Source: Aquilaria yunnanensis (taxonomy: Eukaryota; Streptophyta; Magnoliopsida; Malvales; Thymelaeaceae). Taken from it: DNA of 64,000 bases. The stretch covers positions 76,944,001-77,008,000 of the forward strand of contig CM077597.1 in NCBI GenBank assembly GCA_039654915.1, read 5' to 3'. The notes beneath the pieces are model-generated. The model saw only the letters and a list, made by a program, of their open reading frames with translations. It was not told the origin of the DNA and ran no database searches. Shown here in pieces: positions 1-12,700 of this stretch (position 1 is its first letter; every line of letters begins with the position of its first letter). Position numbers and translations under genes: made by a program.

Positions 1-1213
1 TCAAGGTTGGTTTAGATGCAGGAATGGCATCTCTGGTTCCTTCAGATACGAGGTGTGGCATCTTGATTAGTTAGCTAGCTAGTGATTGTGGTAAACAACT
101 GAGATCTAGGAGTGACTAGAGCCCTAGTGTTTGGCCAGGGGTTGAGCATTCAATTGGAGTGTTCTCAGGGTATGAGCTCGTGTGTTTGATTATTTGACTT
201 GATTTGGGGTTGTTTTGCTAGGCCATTGTAGCTGTGATGGAAGCATATAAAGATTAAATGGGTCACTGTGTTTGTTTCTTTATTTGTTTGCATGCATTAA
301 CCTTTCATTTAGTTATGGTATTTATATGTGCATATTGTTTGTATTCTTGGTGTTGTCTATTGTTTTTGTAAGGTTGTAGGTTAAAATTGTTTTTAACCTG
401 TATTGAGTTTCTGGAAAAACTCACACGCCATATGTTTTCTTTATAGGAAAAGAATTGTTGACTGACCATTTCCTATGCACGGTTTGATAGGGATTTTCGT
501 TGTGCAGGTGCTGGTCCTATTGCTCAGTATGTATATTTCTTAATTATACAAAGTGTGTGTGTGTGCGTGTGTGTGTGTGTGTGTGTGAGGCTACTAACTT
601 GTGGGTTGCCGTATATAACCAACTGCTGTAAGTGCAAAATACTGTTTTTAGGCCTAGGACGCTAGATTAAGGGATAGCTTAGTTTCTCGACTTTTGTACA
701 GGCTTTTGTATGTATTGCTTTATGGTGCAATGTAGAATTGTGACATGCAGTATTGTTGTGTCTGTTTGAAATATATATCCTAGAACGTTGGGTTTTGACG
801 GCTAAAACCTATTTCTAATTATGTTTTCTTAAGTGTTAAATCAAATGAAATTCAACATTGCTTATGAGCAATGAAACTGCCCAAGTGTAGAGACTATAAA
901 TTTTATTGTGGTAGTTTTGACTTTGTGTTTGGCTTTCAGTTATAAAAGGCAGATCACTAATACAGTATTTTTATAAGGTTTACTTGGGATCATTGAACAT
1001 AAATGTAAAGTTTTATGCCAATCTAGGGTCTAGAAATGAAGTTATGAATTAATTAGGAAATATTGCATTTCTTGCATAGAAACTAATTTTATTTTTTTTT
1101 GCCTAGTTAGTTGTTATTTTCACAGCTTGGCTTGTTTATTGGGCATAGATTATTTATATGTTGGTACATTACCAATAAGAATGCATAGACCATGGGTGGG
1201 TTAGGTTGTGATA
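1..1213 (+). mobile_element. 3' part of a gypsy-type LTR (remnant)
   Basis: No coding sequence is present. Around 405-465 the stretch with 'ttgagtttctgg', 'aaactcaca' and 'aggaaaag...ttgactgac' matches, in the same order, a stretch of the LTR at 8598 (around 9610-9680). The right end near 1180-1213 (catagac..gggtgggttagg) resembles the 3' terminus of the LTR ending at 16643. I infer a diverged LTR whose 5' part lies outside the window. The exact end is uncertain because no target duplication can be checked. Confidence 0.45.
552..587. repeat. (GT)n microsatellite
   Basis: A run of alternating G and T with one C interruption (gtgtgcgtgtg). It lies within the LTR-like remnant. Confidence 0.9.
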
Positions 1214-1699
1214 TCGGTTGCTCAATATTGACAACCAAGGATTTGGTAACTGGTTGCTAATTGATTCGATCTCCAAAAAGCTTGTTAGTGATGGATTGGC
1301 AAGTGATCCACTAGTTAATTTTTCTTTCTTTTCTTATAGTGATTGATAAATAGTTAAACTCTCTTTCACAAGAAATAACACACAAGACCTAGGTTCAGAT
1401 ATCTGGGTTCTGGGTGGATGACTTTTTGGTATGAAAGTGTGTTTAAAATAAGCAACCAAGAGGGTGAGTGGATGGGGAACTATAGGAATTATGGTTTACA
1501 CTTTACAATGTCCTTTTGAACAAGTCCATTGTAGAAAAATTGGTTTAGAGTCTAAATAGAAATGGTGACTTGTTAGTCAAGTCTCTGATCAAAGTAATAG
1601 ATTCCCAACTTCTGCAGGCAACCATCCAGAATTATACCTTTTGTTTAGAACTCATGATGCCCTGTAAAAATTAATTTTTTTCATTTGAAAGATAGTGTA

Positions 1700-2110
1700 G
1701 GACAAAATACCAACTAGAAGGAACTTGGTGTCTAGAGTGGTTCCTCGGATTAACATTTCTTGCCCTTTCTGCATAAAGGTTCAAGAGGATGTTGAGCATC
1801 TGCTTTTGAAGTGCAAAATTCTTAATGACAGTTTGGGCATCAATTTATGTGTGGTTGAGTGGCAGTTTAAAAAAAAATAGTCAAACCGTATGAGGTTCTT
1901 CATCAACCACCCTTACAGTCAGGTACTTTAGCCTTTCATAAAGCTTGAGATACTACTACCAAAGCCATTCTTTGGAATCTTTGGCTAGCTTAGAAAAAGA
2001 TTATCTAACAAAAAATCATTTGGCTATTTTGAAGTGTTCTCTTCTATTAAATCATTGGCTTTTTTTTTTTGTTGTCCAAGAGGCCTTGTAGAGTAGATTG
2101 TCTTATACAA
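1700..2110 (+). pseudogene. LINE reverse transcriptase C-terminal remnant
   Basis: Conceptual translation gives a zf-RVT-like segment, CPFC followed by VEHLLLKC near 1760-1815, as found after the reverse transcriptase of plant L1-type LINEs. It is followed by a tryptophan-rich stretch resembling the LINE tail (LWNLWLA.KKII, near 1970-2010), broken by stops and frameshifts. The RT domain itself is absent. The region from 1214 to 1700 shows nothing recognisable. Confidence 0.5.
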
Positions 2111-2584
2111 CTTGATGGTCAAATCCTCAGTTAGTTGCATAGTAAGTATGTGGTTGTGATACTTTAGCTTTGATTTTGTAACTCTTCCAATGTATTTGTT
2201 CTCCAGCCTCTTGCTACTCAATAATATACCTTTAAAAGGAAAACAACACCAAACACTTAAATCAAACAACATACTTATCAGAATTGTGGAAAGCACATGT
2301 ATAAACATATTAGACGTAGGTTGACTATCCAGGTGCACTTTTGCGTTTGGTCAACCCAAGAATTCTTCATCATGAAAGGCCATCAAAGTTTGATGACTTA
2401 CAAAAATTAGAGTTGGCCCAACCCAAGCTGAAACCATCAAAGTTCAATGACTTAACATAATTAGAGTCAGCCCAACCCAGGCTGACAAGATTCCCAGTTG
2501 CCTTCGTTGCTACCATTTTTTCCAAGAGAATATCATTGATGTGGACATAATAGTGTTTGGCCAAGAACAATAATGTTAAATAAT

Positions 2585-2700
2585 CCAACTAAACCTAATT
2601 GGTAATAGGTGAAGAGGTCTCAAGCCCTCACCACATCATGTGGGATTTGCCCACTTAATAGCCTCTCACTTATAGGTTAGTTCAGCTCTATCAAATAGGT
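2585..2700. mobile_element. TRIM-type LTR fragment
   Basis: The sequence 'ccaactaaacctaattgg' followed by 'taataggtgaagaggtct' and 'catgtgggatttgcccac' matches the LTRs of the TRIM at 36226-36553 in order and spacing. A degraded internal segment follows (cctctcacttataggtt, cagctctatca). It is partial, without a second LTR or target duplication. Confidence 0.5.
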
Positions 2701-2859
2701 TATTTTGACAGTGCCTAGAGCAGCAGCAAATTTGAGATTTGAATTAACCCAAAATCAAATAACAATAGATAGAGAGTTTTTATGGCCTCATTTCCACTTG
2801 ATAAATACCGGACCAAACACCCTGATGATTTTCATCCACTTGATCCCAAAGATTAACAG

Positions 2860-3206
2860 CCAATTCATTTTAATTTAAGTTAACTTAATTCAAAATAATT
2901 TATTTTTATTTTTTCAATTTTTTTCCTGAAACTAATTTCATTTGAAAGCCAATATTATGTAGATGTAATAATTCATTTGCAAGTAAATTTTTATGATATT
3001 ATAAAATTTTTATGAATTTTTCCTTTTCAATGCCTAAAACTATAAAATTCATAAAAATATTAATAAGACTATAAAAACTATATTTTCAATGGATTATTAC
3101 ATCTACATAATATTGGTTTTTAAATAAAATTAGTACCGGGTAAAAAAGATGTAAGAATAAAAATAAGTTTTTTCAGATTAAGTTCACTTAAATTAAAATG
3201 AATTGG
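2860..3206. mobile_element. palindromic AT-rich MITE, copy 1 (AOP gene 1 upstream)
   Basis: The left end CCAATTCATTTTAATTTAAG is the inverse of the right end, which reads AAATTAAAATGAATTGG. The inverted similarity continues inward through a (T)n-ATTTTT block and the subterminal motif TAATATTATGTAGATGTAAT, giving a near full-length hairpin of about 347 bp. The upstream region of AOP gene 2 has the flanking sequence on both sides but lacks the element (empty site near 25190-25215). The flanks ATTAACAG and ATTAATGG may be a decayed 8-bp target duplication. Superfamily not determined. Confidence 0.75.
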
Positions 3207-3818
3207 TTGTAAATTAATGGTTTTGCAACGCACGATTTGATTTGTAACCTAACAAATGTTTTATATCGTGTTGTTTTTAACAAAGATAAAAAATTTTATT
3301 CACATATCGTACAGTTTTTAATATCTTAATAAGCCAAACCTAAGCTGAATAATTATTGTTTATGTCTACATATATATATACGTATGTGTCTCTCGCGGCA
3401 TATATAATCTTGCCGTACTGCCCAAGTTGCTTTCTGCATTTTTTTAGCTGGTTTTTCGTTTGCCGTACTCGCAAATTATATCATAGAAAAACAATATAAG
3501 CCGAAATGTCATGTGCCACCATCTGATAAATTATACTTCTTCTATATCATATTATTTGAAACATTTGGGTTTTTAATAATTTATCTTAAATTTATTTATA
3601 TTATTATTTATTAATAAAATTTTTAAAAAATATAATTAAAAATTATAGATATTTATTCATCATTTATATATATAATTTTTTATTTATATATTAAAATATT
3701 AAAAATAAAAAATTATATATTAATTGTTAAATACTAAATGCTGTAAAGAACTTGTGATGAAGAAGGTATCATAAAAAAATTGAAATCTACTGGCGGTACC
3801 TTTGCCCTGAATTGTAGA

Positions 3819-3826
3819 TATAAATA
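3819..3826 (+). promoter_or_regulatory. TATA box of AOP gene 1
   Basis: TATAAATA lies about 65 bp upstream of the start codon. The surrounding block down to the ATG (aagcaaaatttaaa, ctagctagctta) is conserved upstream of AOP gene 2, where TATATATAAAT is in the same place. Confidence 0.55.
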
Positions 3827-3889
3827 TAAAGGTCTACTATAGGAGTAATAAAGCAAAATTTAAACTGTAAAGCTAGCTAGCTTAAGAAA

Positions 3890-5713
3890 ATGGGTTTGGA
3901 GACCCCTCTAAGTCTGCCAAAGATAAACTTCTCCAACCTAACGCCGGGCACGGCTGAGTGGGGGGAAGTGAGAGATCGAGTCCGGGCAGCGCTGGAGGAG
4001 TACGGTTGCTTTGAGGCTGCGTTCGACAAGGTTCCGGTGGCGCTCCGGAAGGCGATTTTCGAAGCATCAAAAGAGCTCTATGACCTGCCATTGGAAACCA
4101 AGAGGCGCAACGTTTCACGTTTGCCTTTCCATGGATATGTCGGGCAGTACCCTCGAACCCCGCTCTTCGAGAGCATGGGGCTTGACGACGCCGATGTGGG
4201 GGACAAAGTTGATGCCTTGACCAGCGTCCTTTGGCCACAAGGAAACCAAACTTTCAGGTTTTTTTTTCTTTTCTCTTTTTTTGATTTCTTGTTAATTTTG
4301 AACGAATTCATTTTAAGTTATATTAACTTGATTTAAAATAACTTATTTTTATTTTTACACCAAAATCAATTTCATTTAAAAGTTAATATTACATAGATTT
4401 AATAATTAATTAAAATTAAATTATTATAATCCGATTAAATTTCTATGAATTGTTCCTTTAAGTTTAAAAATAGAAAAATTCCTAAAAAATTAATTTCAAA
4501 TAAATATTACACCTACGTAATTTTAATTTTTAAATAAAATTGGTTCTAAATAAAAAAGATATAAAAATAAAAATAAATTATTTTAAATTATGTTCATTTA
4601 AATTAAATTGAATTTGGTCCTATCCTGCCAACTCGTGTTGTGATCATTCTTATATATTAGTTATATTTCATATACTGAATTTTTTATTGTATCTTTTTTT
4701 TTTCCATCAAGGATATATTTCACTTACATTTTATAATGTACAACTAGCTTTTTAAATATAAATTAAAGTGGTTGGTCAATCTTAACGGCGCTTCTTTTTT
4801 CAATCATTCAAGTACACTTTTAATTATGCATTTCATTCGACTTCTTTATATAACGACAACAACAGAAAACTTCTAAAAAATTTTATTAAAAGAAACGTAC
4901 GTTTTGAAGCAGAGAAAAATGTTGACTTCAAGTAGCATAAGATAGAGGGGAAAAAAATGAACAAACAAAAGATGCAAATAGACTTTAGATGGATCCATTC
5001 AGAACTCTTATTCCCACAAGTTCATTTCTACCAAAAATAACTCTTTTTCGTTTTTGGTTTTGCAGCAAAACAATAGTTTCATATGCAAAGGACTTAGCAG
5101 CTCTCGACAAGACAATAAGGAAGATGATTTTGGAGAGTTTTGGGCTGGAGAAATACACAGAACAACATATGGAATCTACCAATTACATTCTTAAGGTCAT
5201 GAGATATAAAGCACCTCAGACTGAGGACACCCAGCTGGGTCTCGACCCCCACACAGATAAGAACTTGCTCACAATCATCCACCAACATCATGAGGTTGAT
5301 GGACTACAAATTCAGACCAAACAAGGCCAATGGATCGACATGAAGCTATCGCCTGATTCTTACATCGCTATTGTTGGCGATTCTCTCCATGTAAGTACAA
5401 AACATATGTTCTTCTCTCACTATTTTCAATGCGTTTCACGAAGAATGGTTTATATTTGTGACAGGCTTGGTCAAATGGGAGGTTGCATGCTCCCTATCAC
5501 CGTGTGATGATGAAGGGGGATGAAGCAAGGTACTCGAGCGGATTGTTTACCGTACCGAAAGATGGTTATGTAATTAGGGCACCGGAGGAGATGGTGGATG
5601 AGGAGCATCCACTTCTTTTCAAACCCTTTGATTTTGCTGGGTTAATGGATTTCTACTACAAGAGGTCTAACCGGCCGTCTTTTGATGCCCTAAAAGGTTA
5701 TTGTGGTCTTTGA
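3890..5713 (+). CDS. 2-oxoglutarate/Fe(II)-dependent dioxygenase, AOP1-like (gene 1)
   Basis: Three exons: 3890-4257, 5066-5390 and 5465-5713, with GT-AG introns (808 and 74 nt). They give 313 residues, the usual length for plant AOP-type 2-oxoglutarate dioxygenases. The N-terminal DIOX_N part covers roughly residues 10-120 (PLSLPKINFSNL, EYGCFEA, LPLETK). The 2OG-FeII domain holds the iron ligands H185 and D187 (HTD) and H243 (PYHRV), with R253 and S255 (RYS) as the 2-oxoglutarate clamp, so it looks catalytically competent. The fold is soluble and there is no signal peptide. In Arabidopsis AOP2 and AOP3 modify glucosinolate side chains, but in other plants relatives called AOP1-like have unknown substrates, so I assign no substrate. 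Intron 1 is enlarged by a MITE. A one-residue insertion (HQHHEV) distinguishes it from gene 2. Confidence 0.9.
4304..4617. mobile_element. palindromic AT-rich MITE, copy 2 (intron 1 of AOP gene 1)
   Basis: The left end GAATTCATTTTAAGTTA and the right end, read in reverse (CCAAATTCAATTTAATTTAA), form an inverted repeat that continues through AAAATAACTTATTTTTATTT. It belongs to the same family as the copy at 2860. Its presence accounts for most of the length difference between intron 1 here (808 nt) and in gene 2 (383 nt). Confidence 0.75.
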
Positions 5714-6149
5714 ATGCCCTATAGAGTACCTAAGAGAGTAGATCGACCGATCGATATCTATGTCTTGTGTAATATTGGATAAGCTTCTTGGACTTCAAGT
5801 TTTGCCTTAGTGCAACAGTGGAAGTTTATATGTTTAATACCCGACTTAAGGAGCCTAGGCTTGAAACTGAAAAAGCCTCGCCAAATTATGTAAAAGTTTC
5901 GTTCTTAATTAAGATTGTCAAACTGTTTTAATTTAGAGTAAGTCTTACGTGCGCCTGGTACATACCGTGCAACATGTGTTTTTATTTATCAGCAATGAGA
6001 AAATTTTATTAATGGAGAAAATCCGGCTAGTGGCTGGAAGAGAAGCAACCTGACATTACATCATCCTGCCATTCTACTGAAAATTGAGGGTTAATGCACG
6101 ACTCTTGAAAAGAATGGTTTGCCTAACATGTCTTTTAGATAACCAGAAG

Positions 6150-6257
6150 TAAGAAAGATGTTGAATTGTAGAAAATAGGTCCAAAATTGGACTTTCCTTG
6201 TTGTAAGAAAGATGTTGAATTGTAGAAAATAGGTCCAAAATTGGACTTTGCTTGTTG
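6150..6257. repeat. tandem repeat, two 54-bp units
   Basis: Two adjacent units beginning taagaaagatgttgaattg, at 6150 and 6204, are nearly identical; one difference is visible (ttcctt against ttgctt). Confidence 0.9.
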
Positions 6258-6720
6258 TCGAAGAGAAGCTTGTTTCTGGCTGCCCAAAGAGTCCAAAAAA
6301 TAGCTTTGACTAAAGCCTCCTACACTTTTCTGAAGTATGCTGAACCTGATGTATAGTGAGAGCAAAGGAACAGCTGTTGGAGTTTATTTATCTTTGGAAA
6401 ATGCCCTCCCCACCTGGCAGAAATCGAGCTTCAACTCTGGTGAGCACCATGTGTTCTTTTATTAATTTATGTGTTTTTTATTGGATATGTTATTCTCCAA
6501 ATATTACTTATTTTTCTATGTATTACTATTTATTTATTTTTTTTAGTCTCTATATGTTCTCGTGGATGTCTGATCTAATCGCATCTTTTCCAATGTTCCA
6601 TCATCAAATAATACCTATTATTTTGTTTTGAACTAATTATTATTAGCTATTTATCTAACATATCTTCATCTGTAAAAAAAACATAAACATAGTTTAAAAA
6701 GAACATAAACTTAGTACAGT

Positions 6721-6910
6721 AGATTAGGTCTTAACCCAATTGATATGTAGACCACCATATCATGTAATTGGCCAGGAGTCGAATCTTGGCCTGTGCAAGA
6801 GATTAGTTCTCTTTGTAGCTAGTTTGTAGGTTTAGGCTCAGTGGGGGTAAAGTGTAGGATAGATTAAGTTATAGAATAACAATATCTCTTACATCCCTTC
6901 TTTTGTAACA
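6721..6910 (+). mobile_element. possible tRNA-derived SINE
   Basis: The segment starts with a box A-like stretch (cttaacccaattgata) and has a box B-like motif (agtcgaatctt) about 45 bp later, followed by a non-tRNA body (taggctcagtgggggtaaag) and a T-rich end (cccttcttttgtaac). This order is typical of plant SINEs. No target duplication was found. Confidence 0.35.
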
Positions 6911-8286
6911 TTTTGAGTACCAAGAAAAAAATAATAAAATTAGTGCAAAATAATATATCCAATGTTCTATTTGTTCTTTTGCTACTAATTCTCATGCTCA
7001 TTTACTTATATTCTTTTTCAGTTTCTATATTTTTTTGTATTGATATTTGTTCTCTTATAAATTTGTTCTTATTCATTTCCTATATTTTTTTTTTATGTTT
7101 TTTGAAGTTTCTATATGTGCTTTTGTGTAGTGCTGCTTAGTTTTTTTTAATTCCTATATGTTCTTTTTTATGCTTTATCTATTCTCGTGTTTCCTTAATC
7201 TACCATCAAATAATATTCATACTTTGCTTCTAGACTTGTAAAAAACAGAAAAAAAAAAGCCAAATGAATGAAAATGAATAAAAAAAATCTTATTTTAACA
7301 AATGAAGATGAAGGACAGGAAAGGAAGAAAAAAATGGAAGAAAACGAAACATGAAAGATAAAATCATGTGGCGTAAGGTCTATAGATAATGGCGGACTAA
7401 GGGTGTCGATTTATGGAGTTAAGCCGATGGATTCAAAATCAAGCAATTTAGGATGGGATTCACAGAAGACAATCAAGCATGGGGGAGGCAATTTCAGTTC
7501 ATTGGAGGTGGTAGGTCATCTCGGAAATGGGGGCATCATCAATGACATAGTCAATGCATTGGTTAAAAATGTGGTAACGCTTAATAAAGCCAACAGGGTG
7601 AGTTTGGGTAAAGATGAAGGAAAGGTTGACCAGATTGACCAAGTTGACGTTTAAATGGACCAATTAGTTGTTCTATTAGGCCTGAAAATGGTGGGCCTTT
7701 TGTTTTTTTATGGGCATGACAAGGGTTGGAGAATTTTAGAGGGTTAGATCTTTGTGCAAGTATTAGCGATTCTAAAGTGTCCATTCATAATGAGGAGCCA
7801 TTAGACAAGTGCGATGAACGTGCATTAAGAATTCTAGAGAATTTTAATTATGTAAAAGATCAGATAAGGGGGCGGAAAAAGTTGGGTTCAAAGTCAAAAT
7901 GATCGGTGTTAGTGAGTTGAAAAGATTGAAATGGAGGATTAAATTGCCAAAAAAAGCATTGCAAGAAATGACTATTATTTTTCTTTCCTTCTTTATGGGG
8001 TTACCTTCATTGGATGTTCTAGGCCTTGTCCGAGCATAAGCTTTTCTAGGTTTGGGTTAAGTGATTGGGTTTTGGTTTATTTTTATTTATTTATTTTTGC
8101 TTGGGGGTCTGCTTTATTTTTTATATTTTGGTTTTTTGTTCCATAGGTTGCTTGGGTTGTGGTGTTTAGGGGCTTTGTTTAATGTTGGCTCTTTGAGTGA
8201 TAGGGTGTCTCAGGTCATTATCTTTCTCTTTAGGATGGTGTTTGTATATCTTTTCTTTAGCTTTTAATGAATTCTTTTAGATGGTG

Positions 8287-8597
8287 TTGGCATATACATG
8301 ACACTTTTCATGTAAGTATGCTAAAGAAGTACATTTCTGACATCAAGCAAGTGATACTGGCAACTAGTATTCCTATAGCCTTAAACCTTACTTAGAAAGA
8401 ATAACCAATGAGAATATTGGCTAAGCATATTAGGAAGTTAAGAAACAAGTGGATCAAGATGGTCAAGGTCCAATGGACAAACCTTATAGAAGACGAAGCA
8501 ACTTGGGAAACGAAAGCTGAAATTGTTAAGAAGTATCAAAGTTTTTTCCCAAAGTTACTAGAAAATTTGGAAGACCAAATTTATTAAGGGGTGAGAT
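8287..8597 (+). pseudogene. 3' end of gypsy pol (chromodomain region) from an upstream copy
   Basis: This sequence is a diverged copy of 14467-14771: 'catatacatgacacttt', 'gtaagtatgctaaag' and 'acatttctga' occur in the same order. It encodes a chromodomain-like tail (KLRNKWIKMVKVQW and EATWE). It directly precedes an LTR, as expected for the end of one element, yet the next element shares that LTR. This points to a tandem arrangement made by recombination. Confidence 0.75.
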
Positions 8598-9705
8598 TGT
8601 CATGCCCCTAACTTGCATAGGCCCAGGGCTGGAAGAAAAGGTGGATGAGAAGCTTGTCAAGCAAGAAAATGAAGAGGTTAGGACAACAGAAGAGAAAATT
8701 GGGGAATTATAATGAACATAACAAAGTTTTATGTTAACTGGGTCTAAGAAAATGATGGGAAAAATGGACCTTTTCATGTCTTATAGCTGAAATTGGTTAA
8801 ATTGGTGATTGTAGGACTTAATTGTCTAAAATTAAAAGTATATCAAGTGGGAATTTAAGCTAAAATTGGTGGATGGTTTGTATCATGCAATAAAGTAAGC
8901 TTACTAAGGTGGGGATGTAAATCTTGCCATATGTCTATGGCTGAGCAAATGCATGTCTCCATTAACAACCAACTGGTTTTGATTAGGTTACGACAACCAT
9001 TTTGGTAAAGGAATGAGGTTTCCAGCTAGTCCTTCTAGTGAAATTTAAGTGGAATAAGGAAAAATCAAGCTAAGCACTTAAGCTAAGAGGTAGCTTCAAC
9101 CGCAAGAAAGTGGGAATTGGCAGCAAAGAACTTTAGCTTGTCTCTGCTAGAGTTTGACTGTGGTAAGGGTTAATTATGCTTAGTGTCCCATGTAATCAAC
9201 AGCTAGTCTTGTGGTTCAAGTAGAAATGTTAGGCCATACGTGATGGTTGGAAACCAGATAAACCTTTGAGCTGTTTAGGGGCCAGGGATGCATTAGGATT
9301 CTGTTATAAGAAAAGCTAGCCCATTCCAGGATTTGGAGCTCTATGTTGAGACTAGGTTTCACTAAGTTGGTAAATGAAAATGAATTTCAGAACTAGGGAA
9401 TGCTTGCTAGGCCCTAGAGGCTATTTATGCATAGCTGGTGTTATGATATGTGGGTTTGTGTGCTTTGTTGTTCTAGATGCGTGTGTTGATCTTATTATGT
9501 TATATATTATGTTTTACTTATGTTCTGTTTTTTCTTGTTTTGTTTCCAGAACTTTGGAAGAGCTTTTCTATTGTGAACCTATTTAGGCATATATGCTAGA
9601 GTAACCCGTACTGAGTTGTGAAACTCATGCCCTAATTGTCTTCATTTCAGGGAAAAGTTTGGTTGACTGACTTTAGAGCTATATGTTTGTGTTTTTTAGC
9701 ATTGT
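8598..9705 (+). mobile_element. 5' LTR of Ty3/gypsy element, 3'-truncated
   Basis: Begins TGTCATGCCCC and aligns to the LTR starting at 14772 over about 1.1 kb. Similarity stops near 9700 (ttttttagcatt); the last part of the LTR and the primer-binding site are missing. By comparison with the right LTR several hundred bases have been deleted. Confidence 0.8.
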
Positions 9706-9790
9706 CTTATTATGTTTTTTAGCAATTCCCACATAGGGTCAGGAATGACTTGATATATTGAGCACTTGGTTATTTAATGTGCATTTTAAG

Positions 9791-12700
9791 GATGATGACT
9801 AGAGGGAAGGAAAAAATGCAGTTGAGCAAGAAAGGACTAAGGCAAAACAACCCACAAGAGTTGAACAGCCTGGAAGTGAAGAAAGAGAAGAAAATAGGGC
9901 CCAAAAGCCTGAAGTTAGGGCAAGTGTGCTTTGACCTAGTAGAGATGGGCAACAGAGAATGGACCAAATAATGAAGGTGATGCAAGCAACAATTGCTCAA
10001 CTAGTGGTTGGTATACAGACCCTAACTAGAGGTTAAGCGTAGGCACCAGGGGGTGTAGAAGCATTTAGAGAAATTAAAGAAGAAACAATGAGGAGAAGGC
10101 CAGGAAAGGAACCTATGGGGCGATGGTCAGGCAAACAGAAATGAAGAAGAGCTTGAGGAAGAACAAGATAAGGAGAGAAAACACCCCAGGCTAGAAGAAT
10201 AAGGTTAGAAGTCAAGCAAGAGACTAGGTGTGAGGTGGAAGTAAGTCAAGAATTAGAGAAATAGGCAGAAATGCTAGAAGACTATAACAACCCATAGAGA
10301 TCACTGGAAGGCAAAAGCCAGTGAGAGTTAGATCCAGAAACAACTTGGTGAGAGGAAGAAGGCAGAGAAGGAAAGGACTAAGGGAAGGCCAGCTGGAAGG
10401 GTTTTTAGCCCTCAAACCACTAGTCTTTAAAGGAAGTCGAGATCTAGAAAAGGCTGAATTCTGGATTTACTAAATAGAGAAGGTGTTTGAGAGACTAGAG
10501 GTTACTTCCTCACAAAAAATCTTGTTGGCAACCTTCAGACTTGAAGGAATTGCTAAACTTTGGTTATGGGCAGTACAAAGAAATTACCATAGTAAGAATG
10601 AAAGAAGGCTAATTGAAAGGAGAAGGACTATGAGGTGAGCTGAATTCTTCCAAGGTTTTTAGCAACAATATGTGAGTGAAGCCCTCAAAGACCAGAAGCA
10701 AGTTGAATTTGATCAACTAGAGCAAAGGGAACAATCTGTAATGGAATATGAATATAACTTTAGTAGTCTTATAATTTGTGACCCTTAATATGATGGTTTA
10801 GGGGAATTAAAGACTAAGAGATTCATGAGGGGATTAAGGCCTGAGTTGAGACAAATCCTCAAAGCTGTAGGTATCAAGGAATACGATAAAGTTGTTTAGA
10901 AGGCAATGACCTTAGAAAACAAGTTCAAAGACCAGGAAAAAGGGGTTCAAGGAGGCACCAGTGGTGCACATAATGGGCTTAGAAAGAGAGCTAGAGAAGA
11001 ACCATCAATTCAGGAGCCTAAAAAAGAGATTAGTAAAGAGAATGGGTCTTAACAATTTGGTCCTCACTGTCATACTTGTGGCAAGCACCTTGGTTATAAG
11101 CCTTACTACAAGTTGACTCATGGCTATCTGAAGTGTAGTTCATCAGAACACTGGGTCAGGGGTTGTCCTACTAAGATAGAAGAAAGGAGAATATTAGGAA
11201 GATCTAGATCCTAATGGCCCAGAATATAATAACCTAAGGCTAAAGTGCCTCTGCCACCATTAAAAGGAGCACTAGGAGGGCCAAGCCACTAACCTTCTGA
11301 CAAGGGATAGAACCAACAACAAGGGAGAGTCTTCCACATTGAAGCACCCAGAAAGCCACAAGAAACAAAACAAAAATGAGAGAGCAAGGCCATGAAAGGT
11401 TGAATAGGGAGACATTGAAAGGTAAGTTTTACCTTAACAATAAGCTTATCTCTGTGCTATATAATACTAGTGCTTTAATTTCTATTATATATGCTAGACT
11501 TGTAAGGGAAATGAACATGGAAATAAGTACTATATCTGAAATGTATTTAGTCAAAATTGCTGGTCAGCAAATAATGTTCACGCATTACATAGTGAAAATT
11601 TGTGTGATTAGGCTAGGAAAGTTGGAACTCAAAGCTAATTTTCTAATACTTGAAACCAGTGGTTATGATATGATCTTAGGCATGAATTGGCTTGCTGAAA
11701 ACAAAGTGGTGATAGATTTCCAATCTAGGAAACTGATCTTAACAAGTTCAGAAGTCTATGACTTGAATAACTCACCTAAATTATATAAGAATTGGCAACT
11801 AAAAGTTGTAGAACAGATTCCCTTAGTTTTTTAAGACGAATATATGGGACTAAATAAGGACAAAGTAGTTGGTGAGTTAAGTAAAATCTCCATAGTTAAA
11901 GATTACCCTTAACTTTTCCCTTCAGATTTGCTAGGACTTTCTTCATTAAGGGAGGTTGAATTTGAGATGAAGTTAGCACCAGGAGCTACTCCTGTGTCTA
12001 TTGCCTTATATAAAATGGCCATACCATAAATTAATGAACTTAAGAAGCAGCTTGATGAGCTTTTTGAGAAGGGTTCATTAGGCCAAGTGTGCCTCCATGA
12101 GGAGCAGTGCTATTTGTGGAGAACAAGGATGGAACCCTTGGATTACCATTGACTATAGAAAGCTCAATGCGATGATTAAAAAGAACAAATATCCTCCTCC
12201 TAGAATTGAAGATTTGTTTGATCAATTAAAAGGGGCTAGAGTATTTTTTAAGATTGATATCAAATCTAAATATTTCTAATTGAGAGTTAAGGAAGATGAC
12301 ATATCAAAGGATACCTTTAGAATAAAGTATGGTCACTTTGAGTACATAGTGATGCCATTTGGGCTCACAAATGCTCCTACCTTTTTCATGAACCTCATAT
12401 AGAGGGTATTCAAACCTTATTTAAACCACTTTGTAGTAGTGTTCATAAATGATATTCTAGTGTACACAAAGGATAAAAAAACTAGTGAAAAGCATTTGAG
12501 ACTAGTACTTGACTTGTTAAAAAATATCAATTGTATGGCAAGTTAAGTAAATATCATTTTTAGACCATGGAAGTATGACTCTTAGACCATTTTATCAAGA
12601 CAAAGGCTGATAGTGGATTCAGAAAAGATTAAAGCTATCCTAGAATGGAAACAACCTCAGAATGTAAAGGAAGTAATGAGCTTTCTAGTGTTGGCAAGGT

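Larger units (their letters stand above)
5714..8286. other. intergenic, AT-rich, no gene recognised
   Basis: Downstream of AOP gene 1 I find no supported gene. The stretch contains a 54-bp tandem repeat (6150-6257), a possible SINE (6721-6910) and long T-rich runs. A short open frame at 7403-7654 (83 codons) has no recognisable domain and sits in transposon-like DNA, so I do not call it a gene. Confidence 0.5.

Noticed and set aside
3882..4238. 118-codon minus-strand ORF over AOP gene 1 exon 1
   Set aside because: Shadow of the GC-rich first exon; a similar shadow occurs over AOP gene 2 (25930-26166).
8061..8267. Hydrophobic 68-codon frame before the gypsy fragment
   Set aside because: Very T-rich DNA produces Phe/Leu-rich frames by chance; there are no homologous features and it abuts transposon debris.
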